This document shows positions 17,248-27,218 of a stretch of DNA of 64,000 bases, piece after piece. The stretch comes from Flavobacteriaceae bacterium R38 (lineage in GTDB: Bacteria > Bacteroidota > Bacteroidia > Flavobacteriales > Flavobacteriaceae), in contig WXYP01000004.1 of NCBI GenBank assembly GCA_009901575.1, forward strand, positions 372,001 to 436,000. Direction: 5' to 3'. Positions within the stretch are counted from its first letter, which is position 1, and every line of letters begins with the position of its first letter. Both the position numbers and the translations under genes were made by a program. Under the pieces are notes generated by a model. The model did no database searches. It was given only the letters and a program-made list of their open reading frames with translations, and was not told the origin of the DNA.

Positions 17248-18051
17248 CTATATTTTGGTTGTAAATAAGTATCCTAAAACGGAGTTTAACTTTTCAGAAG
17301 AGATTGTTTTACCTGTTGAAAAACCTGAATCTTCAAATAGAGGAGGTGTTAATCCTTTTTCTATTGCTTTTTCTGTGTAATATACTTTTCTGATAGGATG
17401 GTCAGGATGTACAGCATTAAAGATATGACCCCAGGCGTCTTTTTCTATAATTTTAGAAATGATCCCTATACAATCGTTTAAATGAATTAAATTTAAAGGA
17501 GCATCCGGGTTTTTAACATTTTTTCTGCCACTCAGGAAATGAACCGGATGCCTTTCTTTTCCTATTAATCCCCCAAACCTTATAATAGTTGTTTTAAAAT
17601 TTGGATTGTTTAGCAATAATTGCTCGACTTCTAAAATTTGCTTTCCGCTTTCTGTTTCCGGAATTGCTTTTGTTTCTTCTGTAATGACAGTATTATCATT
17701 GGCATATACAGAGGTACTACTTGCAAAAACAACCTTTTTAATGTTTTGAACTTCAATTTCTTTGATGAGATACTTCATTTTGCCAACATAATTTCCTGAA
17801 GTATTTTTTCTGAGTTTAGGAGGAATATTAATAACGAGGATATCAATAGTATCTAAAAAAGCACTAATATCTCCATTGATTCCATTTTCAGAATACGATA
17901 AAAGAAAAGGACGGATTCCTGCTTTAGAAAGTATTTCTTTTTTTTCTGTAGACGTAGTAGAACCATTTACAGAATATCCTTTCTCTATTAAGAGTTCAGC
18001 CAGAGGTAGTCCTAGCCAACCGCAACCGCTAACAGCAATTTTTTTAGTCAA
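17248..18051 (-). CDS. NAD(P)-dependent epimerase/dehydratase-family oxidoreductase (YeeZ-like)
   Basis: 267 residues. The N-terminal GCGWLGLPLAELL is an unusual dinucleotide-binding loop typical of YeeZ/SDR-like proteins, followed by FASSTSVYAND, the Ser-containing SDR motif, and a degenerate catalytic Tyr/Lys region. The substrate is unknown. Its first 8 bases overlap the end of the M28 peptidase gene, so the two are translationally coupled or at least co-transcribed. Confidence 0.75.
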   Translation of the reverse strand: MTKKIAVSGCGWLGLPLAELLIEKGYSVNGSTTSTEKKEILSKAGIRPFLLSYSENGINGDISAFLDTIDILVINIPPKLRKNTSGNYVGKMKYLIKEIEVQNIKKVVFASSTSVYANDNTVITEETKAIPETESGKQILEVEQLLLNNPNFKTTIIRFGGLIGKERHPVHFLSGRKNVKNPDAPLNLIHLNDCIGIISKIIEKDAWGHIFNAVHPDHPIRKVYYTEKAIEKGLTPPLFEDSGFSTGKTISSEKLNSVLGYLFTTKI

Positions 18052-20332
18052 TTTTAAAGGTTTTTTTTACGACAATAGCATCATTTAAAACAAATGGCAT
18101 CGGAATACTGTTTTCTGGCCGTTTTGGAATTGAAAACAATGAATTCTCCAGTAAATCATATGAAGCTTCAAAGAACGTAAATTCAATGTTATTATCAACA
18201 GGAATCTTTAACGTGATTTCTGTATAGTCGTTATTACTTATATAGTGTGTTATTAATCGATTTCTTCTTCTTGGACTATCCAGAAATTCTTTACGTAATG
18301 GAATACCGTTTATTTGACACTCGAGAATTTCTGCTTCATCATTATTAAAAACATCTAACTGATTTACATCGCGTTGTGGTTTTATACAAATTTCTAATAA
18401 TCGTTCATTTCCAATAATGGTATCGTTACTTAATTCTATTTGAGGTGGAGCAATATTTTTATAAGCAGCAGCTGTTGTAAACGAAAAACGGGTACTGTAT
18501 TTACTGCTAAAAGTGGCAGCATCACTTTCGCTGACATTTTTTTCATTTTCTATATATTGATCAACCCAATTGTCTAAATGAGTGTCATAGGTTGCCCATT
18601 GCGCTTTTTCTTCATCATTATCTGCTATATAAAGTAAGCTATTAGGTTTAGGCCTTTGCTCATTAAAATCCGATTGAAAATGCGCTTTAACAAAAAAGCC
18701 AAGTGCAAATAGAAATGCAAGATATGCCATTCGCCTTTTCTTTTTGTAGAATCCAAAAACAGGAAGCATAAGTCCAAAGATTAAAATAGTAAATAGCGTT
18801 ACTGCAACAAGCATATTTAAACCTAAACCTACTGGGAACATTTGTATAAAAGGGCTAAGTATCCATAATGTAGGAATAGATAAAAGGATTAAAAGAATCA
18901 TTCGGGGATGTTCTTGATTAATCAAAATGTAAAAAGCAACCAGGGTTGCAAAAACCGGAATAATAAAGAAACTGGCTCCTTTTAGATAAAAAGCGATTCC
19001 TCCACAAATAATCAGCCAAAAAAACAAGGGAGCTACTATTAAATTCACAGTTTTTAATTTATCGAATTTATAGTAAACGAAAAAAGAAATACCAATGCAT
19101 AAAGCTACAAATGCAGCAATATATGAATGTCCGTTATAGGTAAATCCATGTAAAATATCATTGTATTGAGGATATATTGTTTTGATGATACCCCAGCCAA
19201 AATATCCGATCACACCACAAAGAATTAATGAAATTATAAATGGTAAGAAACCTTTAAAAATTTCTGAAAAAGATAGTTTTCCTTTTTTTATACCATACCC
19301 GATAAGTAGAACAAACAGGAGAATTGCGATTTCCAGCATTGGGACAATCCAGGAAAACGGATAAAATACTAATCCGAATAATGGAACATTAAAATAGATA
19401 TAGTCATCCTTATCTTCAAGTGTAGAAAGATTAGCATTACCAAAATAATGGAGTAAGGGCATTATATAAGTTCCTTGATGCTCCAGCGTATTTCTGTCCA
19501 GATTCTCATAGTTATCATTGGCAGTGTGGTAATCAAAATGATCATCAATAAAAGCAAAATTGAATCCTTGAATATTCCCATCTTCTCTAAACACAGTCAA
19601 ATCGGTATCATTTGGAAGCATTTTATAGATGCTGTAGGCCAAAGAATTTGCCACAGGATACTCTGGGGCAGCATCACTAAACATTTTGATCAGCTCTTTA
19701 TTCCCACCATTGGTCTCTATCAACATATAGCTTGGCCCTCCGCTACCTCTTGCTTCAAAATTTAATACCAGGCCAGCATCTTTTGCCCAAGGGTGGTTAT
19801 TAACAAAGAGTTGCGCTCCGTTTAGCCCCAATTCTTCTGCATCTGTAATAAGGATGATAATATCGTTTTTTGGTTTTTCTCCTGTAGATAGAAAAGCTCT
19901 GATGGCCTCAATAATTGTGGCAACCCCACTACCGGCATCACTAGCTCCAAAAGAAGAATGAGATTTACTGTCGTAGTGTGTCAATAGCACAAGTGCTTTC
20001 CCTTCTTCGGTGCCTTCTATCCGGGCTAAAATATTAATAGCTTTGCTTAAGTTTCCCCACTCACCTGTTGTATAACCTTCCTGGATACTCGGGGTTAGCC
20101 CTAAACTCTTAAACTGATCAATAATATAATCCCTAACTTCTTTATGTGCCTTAGAGCCTACATAATGTTCTTTTTGAGAAATAGCTTTTACGTGAGTTAA
20201 AGCACGTTCGGTAGAGAAATGTCTGGTATCGGTATCTACTTTACTGTAGCTTTGAGGCATTAAAGCATAATAACTCCAATAAATTAATATTGCTATTAAA
20301 AAGATAGAAAGTATGGTTGAAGATCTTTTCAT
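18044..20332 (-). CDS. M28 family zinc aminopeptidase with C-terminal membrane domain
   Basis: 762 residues. An N-terminal transmembrane segment anchors a periplasmic M28 peptidase domain (~60-300) with the expected zinc-site sequence blocks: THYDS, GASDAGSG, DAEELG, NFEARG and YHTANDN. Then follow about eight hydrophobic helices and a C-terminal soluble beta-rich domain with GNERLLEICIKPQ. The arrangement matches the large membrane M28 peptidases of Bacteroidota (ER-aminopeptidase-like, FXNA relatives). It would remove N-terminal residues from peptides outside the inner membrane. Confidence 0.88.
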   Translation of the reverse strand: MKRSSTILSIFLIAILIYWSYYALMPQSYSKVDTDTRHFSTERALTHVKAISQKEHYVGSKAHKEVRDYIIDQFKSLGLTPSIQEGYTTGEWGNLSKAINILARIEGTEEGKALVLLTHYDSKSHSSFGASDAGSGVATIIEAIRAFLSTGEKPKNDIIILITDAEELGLNGAQLFVNNHPWAKDAGLVLNFEARGSGGPSYMLIETNGGNKELIKMFSDAAPEYPVANSLAYSIYKMLPNDTDLTVFREDGNIQGFNFAFIDDHFDYHTANDNYENLDRNTLEHQGTYIMPLLHYFGNANLSTLEDKDDYIYFNVPLFGLVFYPFSWIVPMLEIAILLFVLLIGYGIKKGKLSFSEIFKGFLPFIISLILCGVIGYFGWGIIKTIYPQYNDILHGFTYNGHSYIAAFVALCIGISFFVYYKFDKLKTVNLIVAPLFFWLIICGGIAFYLKGASFFIIPVFATLVAFYILINQEHPRMILLILLSIPTLWILSPFIQMFPVGLGLNMLVAVTLFTILIFGLMLPVFGFYKKKRRMAYLAFLFALGFFVKAHFQSDFNEQRPKPNSLLYIADNDEEKAQWATYDTHLDNWVDQYIENEKNVSESDAATFSSKYSTRFSFTTAAAYKNIAPPQIELSNDTIIGNERLLEICIKPQRDVNQLDVFNNDEAEILECQINGIPLRKEFLDSPRRRNRLITHYISNNDYTEITLKIPVDNNIEFTFFEASYDLLENSLFSIPKRPENSIPMPFVLNDAIVVKKTFKID

Positions 20333-20447
20333 AATGAGGGTGAAATTGTCTTTATAAAAGTATGAAATTCATATACTTTAACATTGGTTTTTTATGAAAA
20401 CTCATAAAAATTTTCTAACTTTAGTAACTAACCAAAAATTTAATGCT

Positions 20448-20906
20448 ATGGGAATCAAGAGTTTTCAAGGAGCAAGAGAGAAGGTAAAGAAAGATAATGT
20501 TCCTTTATTAGTAGAAGATTATATGACTAAGAAATTGGTAACTTTTAATCCGGAACAATCTGTTTTAGAAGTCATGGAGCTCTTTATAAAATACAATATT
20601 TCCGGAGGACCTGTAGTAGACGATAGCAATACATTAGTTGGAATAATTTCTGAAGCTGATTGTATGAAACAAATTTCTGAAAGTCGTTATTTCAATATGC
20701 CTATTTTGGATAAAAGTGTTGAACGTTTTATGACCAAAGAAGTTGAAACTATCCCTTATGATATGAATATTTTTGATGCGGCATCTACTTTTTACAATAG
20801 TAATAGGCGAAGATTACCTGTTTTGGAAAAAGGAAAACTGGTTGGGCAAATTAGCCGGAAAGATATTGTAATTGCAGCACTTAAATTAAGTAGTCAGAAT
20901 TGGTAA
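20448..20906 (+). CDS. CBS-domain pair protein
   Basis: 152 residues from the ATG at 20448, preferred over one at 20394 because the extra 18 residues look non-conserved and homologous proteins begin MGIKSFQG. It contains two CBS motifs: VEDYMTKKLVTF ... GGPVVDDSNTLVGIISEAD, and VERFMTKEVETI ... RRLPVLEKGKLVGQISRKDI. A CBS pair normally binds adenine nucleotides and regulates a partner; no effector domain is fused here. Its stop is one base from the stop of the convergent gene at 20908. Confidence 0.85.
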   Translation: MGIKSFQGAREKVKKDNVPLLVEDYMTKKLVTFNPEQSVLEVMELFIKYNISGGPVVDDSNTLVGIISEADCMKQISESRYFNMPILDKSVERFMTKEVETIPYDMNIFDAASTFYNSNRRRLPVLEKGKLVGQISRKDIVIAALKLSSQNW

Positions 20907-20907
20907 A

Positions 20908-21261
20908 CTAACGCTCTCTTTTTACAATCATATAATAATCATTTTCCAGTAATAAATACCCTATATCATAAACAAAGCGGTAAACATTTCCCTTTTTTGT
21001 AGTGTAGATATTTGTGAAATACTCAAAATCAAACCCTTTATCAATTAAGCGATGCTTAGCGACCGTAGTATTACTCTCGGGATTGAAGATTTCAAGAATC
21101 CGGTAATTCTTTCTCAGTCGGTTATTAATATTTCTAATCAGATTTTTACTGTCCTTGTTTATTTTGTTATTATATGAATTCCGACAATAATCTGAGCAAA
21201 ACTTTTTATCGGCTCTCCCTACAATTTTTTCACTACATTCCAGACAAGTTTTTTCAGTCAC
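20908..21261 (-). CDS. Small zinc-ribbon protein of a Bacteroidota-specific family
   Basis: 117 residues. The N-terminal CLECSEKIVGRADKKFCSDY supplies four Cys in a CxxC...CxxxC pattern (the fourth in DYCRNSYNN), like the DUF2116-type zinc ribbon. The C-terminal ~70 residues are an unrecognised alpha/beta segment (GFDFEYFTNIYTTKKGNVYRF as separate strands). It could bind nucleic acid or protein; nothing more specific is supported. It is convergent with the CBS gene with no intergenic space, and 17 bases downstream of the PhzF gene, with which it may be co-transcribed. Confidence 0.7.
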   Translation of the reverse strand: MTEKTCLECSEKIVGRADKKFCSDYCRNSYNNKINKDSKNLIRNINNRLRKNYRILEIFNPESNTTVAKHRLIDKGFDFEYFTNIYTTKKGNVYRFVYDIGYLLLENDYYMIVKRER

Positions 21262-21278
21262 TTTTGTTCCTTTTTTAT

Positions 21279-22064
21279 TTAAACATAAATTTCACCTTTT
21301 AAATAAGTAATAGACTGTCCGCCAATTAATACACGATTTTCATTAAATGTACAATCGAGACTTCCACCACGATTGGACAATTGCTTTGCGGTTAATTCTT
21401 TTTTTCCTAATCTTTTTGCCCAAAACGGAATTAAAGAACAATGTGCTGAACCTGTTACGGGATCTTCAAAAATACTGGCTTGAGGAGTGAAGAAACGAGA
21501 AACAAAATCAACCTTATCTCCGGGAGCAGTAATGATAATTCCGCCAGGGTCCAGGTTGATCTGATCCCAAACTTTTTGTTTTGGTTTAAAACCTTTAATA
21601 TCTGCTTCGTTCTCATAGACCAAGACATAATCCCGGGATTTATAAACTTCTTTAGGAAGCTTTTCAAGTCCGTTTACAATCACATCAGGTAAATCGGTTT
21701 TTTCAGGTTCCCGGGAAGGGAAGTCCAAATAGATGATATCATTTTTTTTTAGTGCTTTAAGCGATCCGCTAGCCGATTTAAAAACAATACTTTCTTTCTC
21801 ATATTGAAGATGATTAAAAATAACGTGAGCAGAAGCCAGGGTTGCATGCCCGCACAAATCCATTTCTATCTCCGGAGTGAACCATCTGATGTAAAACTCT
21901 TTGCCATTTTGCACAAGAAAAGCTGTTTCAGGAAGATTGTTTTCTTGTGCGATTTTTAATAAAACATCATTATCCAACCATCTTTTTAACAGGCATACCG
22001 CAGCATTATTTCCTTTAAAAATAGTATCCGTAAAAGCATCTATTTTATAGATAGGAACTGTCAT
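21279..22064 (-). CDS. PhzF family isomerase
   Basis: 261 residues. It shows family hallmarks: YKIDAFTDTIFKGNNAAVC at the start, catalytic Glu in NNLPETAFL, RWFTPEIEMDLCGHATLA, and FEDPVTGSAHC in the C-terminal half. PhzF/YddE proteins are two-domain diaminopimelate-epimerase-fold isomerases; the physiological substrate of stand-alone members is mostly unknown. No phenazine genes are nearby, so a role in phenazine synthesis should not be assumed. Confidence 0.88.
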   Translation of the reverse strand: MTVPIYKIDAFTDTIFKGNNAAVCLLKRWLDNDVLLKIAQENNLPETAFLVQNGKEFYIRWFTPEIEMDLCGHATLASAHVIFNHLQYEKESIVFKSASGSLKALKKNDIIYLDFPSREPEKTDLPDVIVNGLEKLPKEVYKSRDYVLVYENEADIKGFKPKQKVWDQINLDPGGIIITAPGDKVDFVSRFFTPQASIFEDPVTGSAHCSLIPFWAKRLGKKELTAKQLSNRGGSLDCTFNENRVLIGGQSITYLKGEIYV

Positions 22065-22162
22065 TAATCTAATTGAATTTAAAATTAAAAGCTATTCTTA
22101 TAAAAGATATAAAAACAAAAATAAGTAAACTTATACTTTTAGTAAGTAAAATATTACATTTA

Positions 22163-25100
22163 TTATTCATTAATGATTACCGCAGGTAAATTTAATTGCT
22201 TATAAAGTGTATTAAAAGCACTCATTTCTGTATTAACAATAGTGTTCTTTTCATCAGAAAAACTTTTCCAGGAAGCTTTTAAATCTTTTAGCCTTTCTTT
22301 GGCCCCACTGGTTAGTTTTGGATCAGAAGTATCTGCATAACTCATTAAATTTAAAAGTTCTGCACTAAGCTGATTGCGAAAATTAATGACATCCTGAAAA
22401 GTTTTTTGTTTAGGTTGGATTAACTTATTCTCCCAGGTATCTATTTGTGCTACAATTGCTTTTGCTTTTTCTAATAATGTTTCTGCTCCTTCCTTATCTT
22501 TTAATAACGATTGATAGGTTTCTAGTTGTGATTTGGCAGAACGCATAGCAGTTACAGATTCATGAATATCTTTTACTGTATTTTCTATCTCGTTTAAGAA
22601 AGATTGCTGCGCATTGAAATCTGAAACAGTCGCTTTTACTTTAGGATTAGGAAGTATGGTAACTGTAGTCTCTGTTGTTTCTTCTCCATAAGTGAGCCTG
22701 ATGGTATAATTTCCGGGAATAACTCTGGAACCATTGTAACTGCCAAACACAAATATTTTGTCTACTGCCGGTAATGTCTCTCTTCTAAAATTCCATGTAA
22801 ATCGGTTAAACCCTTTTTTAGAAGGAAGTACTTCCGGTTTTCCGGGGCCGCCTGGCCACGATTTGAAATCTTTTTGGGGTTTGCTACTAATGGTCCTGAT
22901 TGTATTTCCATTGGCATCCAATATGTTTAAGGTGAGTTCTAGAGAATCTGTTTTTTCCTTTAAAAAATAATCAAAAGTAACTCCTTCTTTAGGATTTTGA
23001 CCTTGAGAACTTGATGCATTACCTGATGATCCGCCAAAAAAACGATAAGTATCTTTTGGTTTATAAACTCGAATGTTTTTTTCGTCGAGTTTACCCGACG
23101 ATTGCTGTAAAACTCCCAGGTCATCAAGAATCCAGAACGACCTTCCAGCCGTAGCAGCTACCAAATCATTATCCTGTATCGTAAGATCGTTAATTGGAAC
23201 TACAGGAAGGTTCAATTGAAATGGATACCATTGTTTTCCGTCATCCCTGGAAATATAGAGTCCGGTTTCTGTTCCTGCATATAATAATCCTTTTCTTTTT
23301 GGATCTTCTCTGACTACCCTGACAAAAGTATGGGGCGCATCTATGCCGTTTACTATTTTAGTCCAGCTTTTTCCATAATCAGAAGTTTTATAGATGTAAG
23401 GTTTTAAATCATTAAACTTATAACGCATTACTGTAATGTAAGCTGTAGCTGCATCATGAGGAGAAACTTCTATGGAGTTGATAATTCCTTCTGCTAATTT
23501 TGGAGGAGTTATATTTTCCCAATTTGCTCCCCCGTTTTTCGTAATATGAACCAATCCGTCATCTGAACCTGCCCAAAGCACTCCTTTTTCATGTGGAGAT
23601 TCTACTAAATACATTATAGTATTATAATTTTCTCCTCCGGCAGCTTCATTAGTAAATGGTCCGCCTCCGGGACCTTGTTTGGAAGGGTCGTTTCTTGTGA
23701 GATCAGGACTGACTATTTCCCAGTTAATCCCGCCGTCTGTAGTTTTAAAAATAACATTACCTGCGTGATAAATAGTACTTCTATCATGAGGTGAACTGAT
23801 GATAGGGGCATTCCAGTTAAAACGATATTTGAGATCTTTAGGAACAGTTCCTAACCCTATTTCCGGATACTCTTTAATTGCCTTACTTTCACTGCTGGCT
23901 TTAATCCATTGCTCAATGATTCCCTGGTAGCAACCTCCGTAAATAATTTCCGGATTATCAGGATCAAAAGCAAGATAAGCACTTTCACAACCGGCAACAG
24001 AATACCAATCTTTCCAGCCAATACCACTACCATTAGTACGACTGGCAATAGCAATGGCAGAATTATCCTGCTGCCCTCCATAAACATGGTAAGGTACCTG
24101 GTTGTCTGTAATTACCCTGTAGAATTGCGAGGTAGGCTGATTTTGTTGTGACGACCAGCTTTTTCCTCCATTAAAAGAGACATTGGCACCCCCATCGTTA
24201 GAATTGATCATGATCTGATTGTTCTTTGGATTGATCCATAGATGATGATTATCCCCATGTGGAGTAGGGAGGGGAGTAAATGTTTTTCCTCCGTCAATAG
24301 ATTTTGTAACCGGAGCATTTAAAGCATATACTATATTTTCATCCTGAGGATCTGCAAAAATCTCCATATAATACCAGGAGCGTGCAATATTTATACGATC
24401 TTTATTGACCTGAGACCATTTCTTTCCGCTATTATCAGAACGGTATATTCCTCCTTTTTCACCTTCTGCTTCAATAATGGCCCATAACCGATTAGGGTTT
24501 GCTCTGGATACAGTAATTCCAGATTTTCCAAAGACTTTAGGTAGCCCTCCTTCCAGTTTTTTCCAGTTATCTCCTCCATCTGTAGACTTATAGATTCCGG
24601 ATTCTTCTCCACCAGATTGTATGGTCCAGGGATAGCGTTGGTGCTGCCACATTGATGCGTATAAAATTCGAGGATTCGTCATATCCATAGTAAGAGAGGA
24701 AGCTCCAGTATTATCAGATACAAAAAGAACTTTTTCCCAACTTTCTCCCCCATTGACAGATTTATAAATACCCCTTTCTTTTGTAGGTCCGTATTGAGCG
24801 CCTTGAACTGCTACATAAACGATATCCGGATTTTGAGGATGAATAATTACATCTGAAATATGCATACTATTATCCAGGCCAATGTGTATCCATGTTTTTC
24901 CCGCATCTGTAGATTTATAAACGCCATCTCCACTGGAAGTCATTACACCACGAATAGCATGTTCTCCCATTCCAACGAAAATGACATTAGGATCAGATTC
25001 TGCAACTGCAATAGCCCCTACAGTTCCTGTTTTAAAAAATCCATCAGATACATTCTTCCATTGTATCCCTCCATCAGTAGTTTTCCAGACTCCGCCACCG

Positions 25101-25321
25101 GTACTTCCCATATAATAAGTCATAGGATCTGATACTACCCCGCTGGAAGTAACACTACGCCCTCCTCTAAACGGACCAATATTTCGCCATTTTAAACCGC
25201 TGAATTGCTTTTCGTCTATCTTTTGAACTTCTAATGTATTCTTAGTTTTTCTTCTTCTTTGCGCATTTATGGACAAGGAAAAAACTAATAAAAAGGAAAG
25301 GATAATTTTGGTTGATCTCAT
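22163..25321 (-). CDS. Secreted BNR/sortilin-like beta-propeller protein
   Basis: 1052 residues from the ATG at 25321; an in-frame TTG seven codons earlier is less likely because the signal peptide begins at [10 protein letters not shown]. After the signal peptide (ending INAQRRR) come many BNR/Asp-box repeats of the type SxDGGxxW (for example [33 protein letters not shown]) forming one or two propellers over ~750 residues, then a beta-sandwich (~800-900) and a C-terminal helical coiled segment. Proteins of this plan are annotated as VPS10/sortilin-like or 'glycosyl hydrolase'. No catalytic residues are identifiable, so enzymatic activity is uncertain. Confidence 0.82.
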   Translation of the reverse strand: MRSTKIILSFLLVFSLSINAQRRRKTKNTLEVQKIDEKQFSGLKWRNIGPFRGGRSVTSSGVVSDPMTYYMGSTGGGVWKTTDGGIQWKNVSDGFFKTGTVGAIAVAESDPNVIFVGMGEHAIRGVMTSSGDGVYKSTDAGKTWIHIGLDNSMHISDVIIHPQNPDIVYVAVQGAQYGPTKERGIYKSVNGGESWEKVLFVSDNTGASSLTMDMTNPRILYASMWQHQRYPWTIQSGGEESGIYKSTDGGDNWKKLEGGLPKVFGKSGITVSRANPNRLWAIIEAEGEKGGIYRSDNSGKKWSQVNKDRINIARSWYYMEIFADPQDENIVYALNAPVTKSIDGGKTFTPLPTPHGDNHHLWINPKNNQIMINSNDGGANVSFNGGKSWSSQQNQPTSQFYRVITDNQVPYHVYGGQQDNSAIAIASRTNGSGIGWKDWYSVAGCESAYLAFDPDNPEIIYGGCYQGIIEQWIKASSESKAIKEYPEIGLGTVPKDLKYRFNWNAPIISSPHDRSTIYHAGNVIFKTTDGGINWEIVSPDLTRNDPSKQGPGGGPFTNEAAGGENYNTIMYLVESPHEKGVLWAGSDDGLVHITKNGGANWENITPPKLAEGIINSIEVSPHDAATAYITVMRYKFNDLKPYIYKTSDYGKSWTKIVNGIDAPHTFVRVVREDPKRKGLLYAGTETGLYISRDDGKQWYPFQLNLPVVPINDLTIQDNDLVAATAGRSFWILDDLGVLQQSSGKLDEKNIRVYKPKDTYRFFGGSSGNASSSQGQNPKEGVTFDYFLKEKTDSLELTLNILDANGNTIRTISSKPQKDFKSWPGGPGKPEVLPSKKGFNRFTWNFRRETLPAVDKIFVFGSYNGSRVIPGNYTIRLTYGEETTETTVTILPNPKVKATVSDFNAQQSFLNEIENTVKDIHESVTAMRSAKSQLETYQSLLKDKEGAETLLEKAKAIVAQIDTWENKLIQPKQKTFQDVINFRNQLSAELLNLMSYADTSDPKLTSGAKERLKDLKASWKSFSDEKNTIVNTEMSAFNTLYKQLNLPAVIINE

Positions 25322-25410
25322 TGTTGGTGATTTTACGTTCAAGATACGTAAAAAACATAAATGAAAAATAAACTGACTTTGTAAAAAGTAAGAAGATTAA
25401 ATTGAAAAGA

Positions 25411-25433
25411 AAAAGCGGGACTAACCCGCTTTT
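25411..25433. terminator. Terminator after precursor copy 5
   Basis: AAAAGCGGG pairs with CCCGCTTTT around a 5-base loop, directly behind the stop of the minus-strand precursor gene. Confidence 0.85.
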
Positions 25434-25440
25434 ATCTGTT

Positions 25441-25713
25441 TTAAGCACATGTGAAATCAGAGACTTGCTCATCTCTGCAGTCGTCAGTGATATTAGGACA
25501 ACAAACAGTAACATTTGAATTTGGAGGACAACCTAAAGTACATCCATTTGTCAAACCTGTACAGATTTCTAAAATAAATGAACCTTGCGGAGGTCCGCAT
25601 AAATCGAAAGAGCAAAATCCGGTTGCTCCTCCATTAATTTGTTTATTGACCTTAGTGTTTAAAGATGAAATTTTGATCTTTTTTAGTTTAAGAATTGTTT
25701 TTTTCTTTTTCAT
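25441..25713 (-). CDS. GG-leader Cys-rich precursor peptide, copy 5
   Basis: 90 residues. The leader ILKLKKIKISSLNTKVNKQ ends in INGG at residue 29 and closely resembles copy 1. The core is the most Cys-rich of the set, with nine Cys including a CC pair, and is rich in Pro, Gly, Asn and Thr. It lies 37 bases downstream of precursor copy 6 on the same strand, so both are probably one transcript ending at the hairpin beyond it. No regulator of the TPR-AraC type is adjacent here. Confidence 0.76.
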   Translation of the reverse strand: MKKKKTILKLKKIKISSLNTKVNKQINGGATGFCSFDLCGPPQGSFILEICTGLTNGCTLGCPPNSNVTVCCPNITDDCRDEQVSDFTCA

Positions 25714-25750
25714 AATATTAACATTGAATTAGTGAAAATGTTTTTAATCG

Positions 25751-25948
25751 CTAGCATCGTGTTGTTTGAGGAGGAGGGCACCCTTCTTCTACTGTGATAC
25801 AAGCATGCTGGACGCTTGGGCATATGGTAGCAGCGCAAGTTTCTGTAATATCAACATCAAAGTCACTACCGCCTCTAATGGTATTAAATTTAAAGTTGGA
25901 AATAGACTGTTTGTTAAGCTTTAAATTTCTGAAACTCTTTTTTTTCAT
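25751..25948 (-). CDS. GG-leader Cys-rich precursor peptide, copy 6
   Basis: 65 residues from the ATG at 25948. A 44-codon upstream extension is open but contains no leader-like sequence, and the MKKKSFRNLKLNKQSIS start matches the family. The leader ends TIRGG at residue 27, and the core has five Cys with EEGCPPPQTTRC at the end. It is probably the first gene of a two-precursor transcript with copy 5. Confidence 0.72.
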   Translation of the reverse strand: MKKKSFRNLKLNKQSISNFKFNTIRGGSDFDVDITETCAATICPSVQHACITVEEGCPPPQTTRC

Positions 25949-26218
25949 AATTGTAAAAGTTTTAATTAATAATGAGGTAAATCTATGAAGCGAGAGTAGA
26001 AAAAACTTATAAATATGGTCTTCATTTATGAATGGTAGGATATAGAATATGTGATGATTTTTATTAAAAACATGAAACATTTACAAACGACTACAAGCGT
26101 TTACATACGAAAGTAATTACTTATAAAACGATTAATACGATTAGTGGGAAGTATGTTTGCCATGTTGAATCACAAAGGTTCAATAGTATTAACTGTTTAA
26201 TCATTAAAATTATTTAGT

Positions 26219-26551
26219 ATGAACACCTTAAGAAACAAAGTACAGTTGATTGGAAATTTAGGAAATGATCCTGAAATTGTTAATCTGGAAAAAGGAAAAA
26301 AACTAGCTAAACTATCGATTGCCACTAACGATTCCTACAAAAATACTAATGGAGAAATTGTAAAAGACACACAATGGCATAATGTGGTAGCCTGGGGAAA
26401 AACGGCTGAAATTATTGAAAAGTATTTGATTAAAGGTAAAGAAGTAGCGATAGAAGGAAAATTACAAAACAGAAGTTATGAAGATAAAGACGGTATAAAA
26501 AGATATATTACCGAGATTGTTTGTAATGAATTAGTGATGTTAGGAAAGTGA
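26219..26551 (+). CDS. ssb: Single-stranded DNA-binding protein, short form
   Basis: 110 residues, essentially one OB fold: LRNKVQLIGNLGNDPE at the start, DTQWHNVVAWGKTAEIIEKY, and GKEVAIEGKLQNRSYEDKDG. It ends at the last strand and lacks the flexible linker and acidic DDDIPF-type tail that a housekeeping SSB uses to recruit partners. It is therefore more likely an accessory SSB, of the kind found in Bacteroidota alongside the main one. It is flanked by GG-precursor genes on the opposite strand and has its own terminator. Confidence 0.88.
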   Translation: MNTLRNKVQLIGNLGNDPEIVNLEKGKKLAKLSIATNDSYKNTNGEIVKDTQWHNVVAWGKTAEIIEKYLIKGKEVAIEGKLQNRSYEDKDGIKRYITEIVCNELVMLGK

Positions 26552-26579
26552 TTATACTTGAAGTAAAATGAAATTAATT

Positions 26580-26619
26580 AAAAAAGGAAAGAGGAATTTT
26601 ATTCCTCTTTCCTTTTTTA
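26580..26619. terminator. Bidirectional terminator between ssb and precursor copy 7
   Basis: AAAAAAGGAAAGAGGAAT pairs with ATTCCTCTTTCCTTTTTT around a very short loop, between two convergent genes. Confidence 0.9.
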
Positions 26620-26638
26620 TTGCATATAGAATTCTAAA

Positions 26639-26887
26639 TTAATTTTGCTGCTCTAAAGGGCCTGATACACCAGGTTCTCCATCGTTACTATTGTTTGTAC
26701 AGGTACCACCATTATCACAATAGATGTTAATAGAGTTAATAGCCTGAGATAAACTGGAATAATTCCCTGTCCATGTACCAGGTTGTCCTGTACAACTACA
26801 TGTGAAAGATGCGCCGCCATTAATAGCTCTTAATTGCTTTTTACTAAGAATAGTTACATTAGGTAAATCTAAAAGATTCTTTTTCAT
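26639..26887 (-). CDS. GG-leader peptide with bacteriocin-type leader, copy 7
   Basis: 82 residues. The leader differs from the others: NVTILSKKQLRAINGG, with the LSKxxLxxINGG pattern of double-glycine bacteriocin/ComC-type leaders rather than the basic LxLxKxxIxxLN type. The core has four Cys, is Ser/Asn/Gly-rich and ends without Cys (GPLEQQN). It is probably exported by a peptidase-containing ABC transporter, none of which lies in the window. It is convergent with ssb. Whether it shares processing machinery with the other copies is unknown. Confidence 0.68.
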   Translation of the reverse strand: MKKNLLDLPNVTILSKKQLRAINGGASFTCSCTGQPGTWTGNYSSLSQAINSINIYCDNGGTCTNNSNDGEPGVSGPLEQQN

Positions 26888-27218
26888 AATAAAATGTTTA
26901 GTATTAATTGATTATCTAAAATTAGATAAACTATTGAGAAAAATCATGTGGCAAAACCATCATATTTATACATTTTTAATGCATGTTATAAGGTGTTTTT
27001 ATATAAAAAAATACCCTTGTTGAAAATTAGATTTTAATTTGATGGAGCTTCATTTTTGGATTAAAAACCGCTTAGAAAAGACTCCATTAATGAAGCTTTT
27101 TTATACAAAAACCTTTAAAATAAATGCTAAATGTCGTCTCAAGTAACTATTAGAAATTAATATTTCTTTAACATTATCAAAATTCATTACATTTAGCATA
27201 ATTTTAAAATAGAACCTC
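26888..27218. other. Intergenic region between divergent precursor copy 7 and the Crp/Fnr gene
   Basis: No convincing gene in 331 bases. A hairpin with arms AGCTTCAT (27046-27053) and ATGAAGCT (27090-27097) is followed by a T-run, so a short plus-strand transcript could end here. Near the right end, TTACATTTAG (from 27188) is a candidate -7 region for the Crp/Fnr gene. Confidence 0.4.

Noticed and set aside
21279-22064. Phenazine biosynthesis assignment for the PhzF-like gene
   Set aside because: No other phenazine genes nearby; PhzF-fold isomerases are common outside that pathway.
22758-25132. Several plus-strand ORFs of 70-90 codons opposite the BNR-repeat gene
   Set aside because: They lie entirely within a well-supported gene, follow its repeat structure and show no recognisable protein features.
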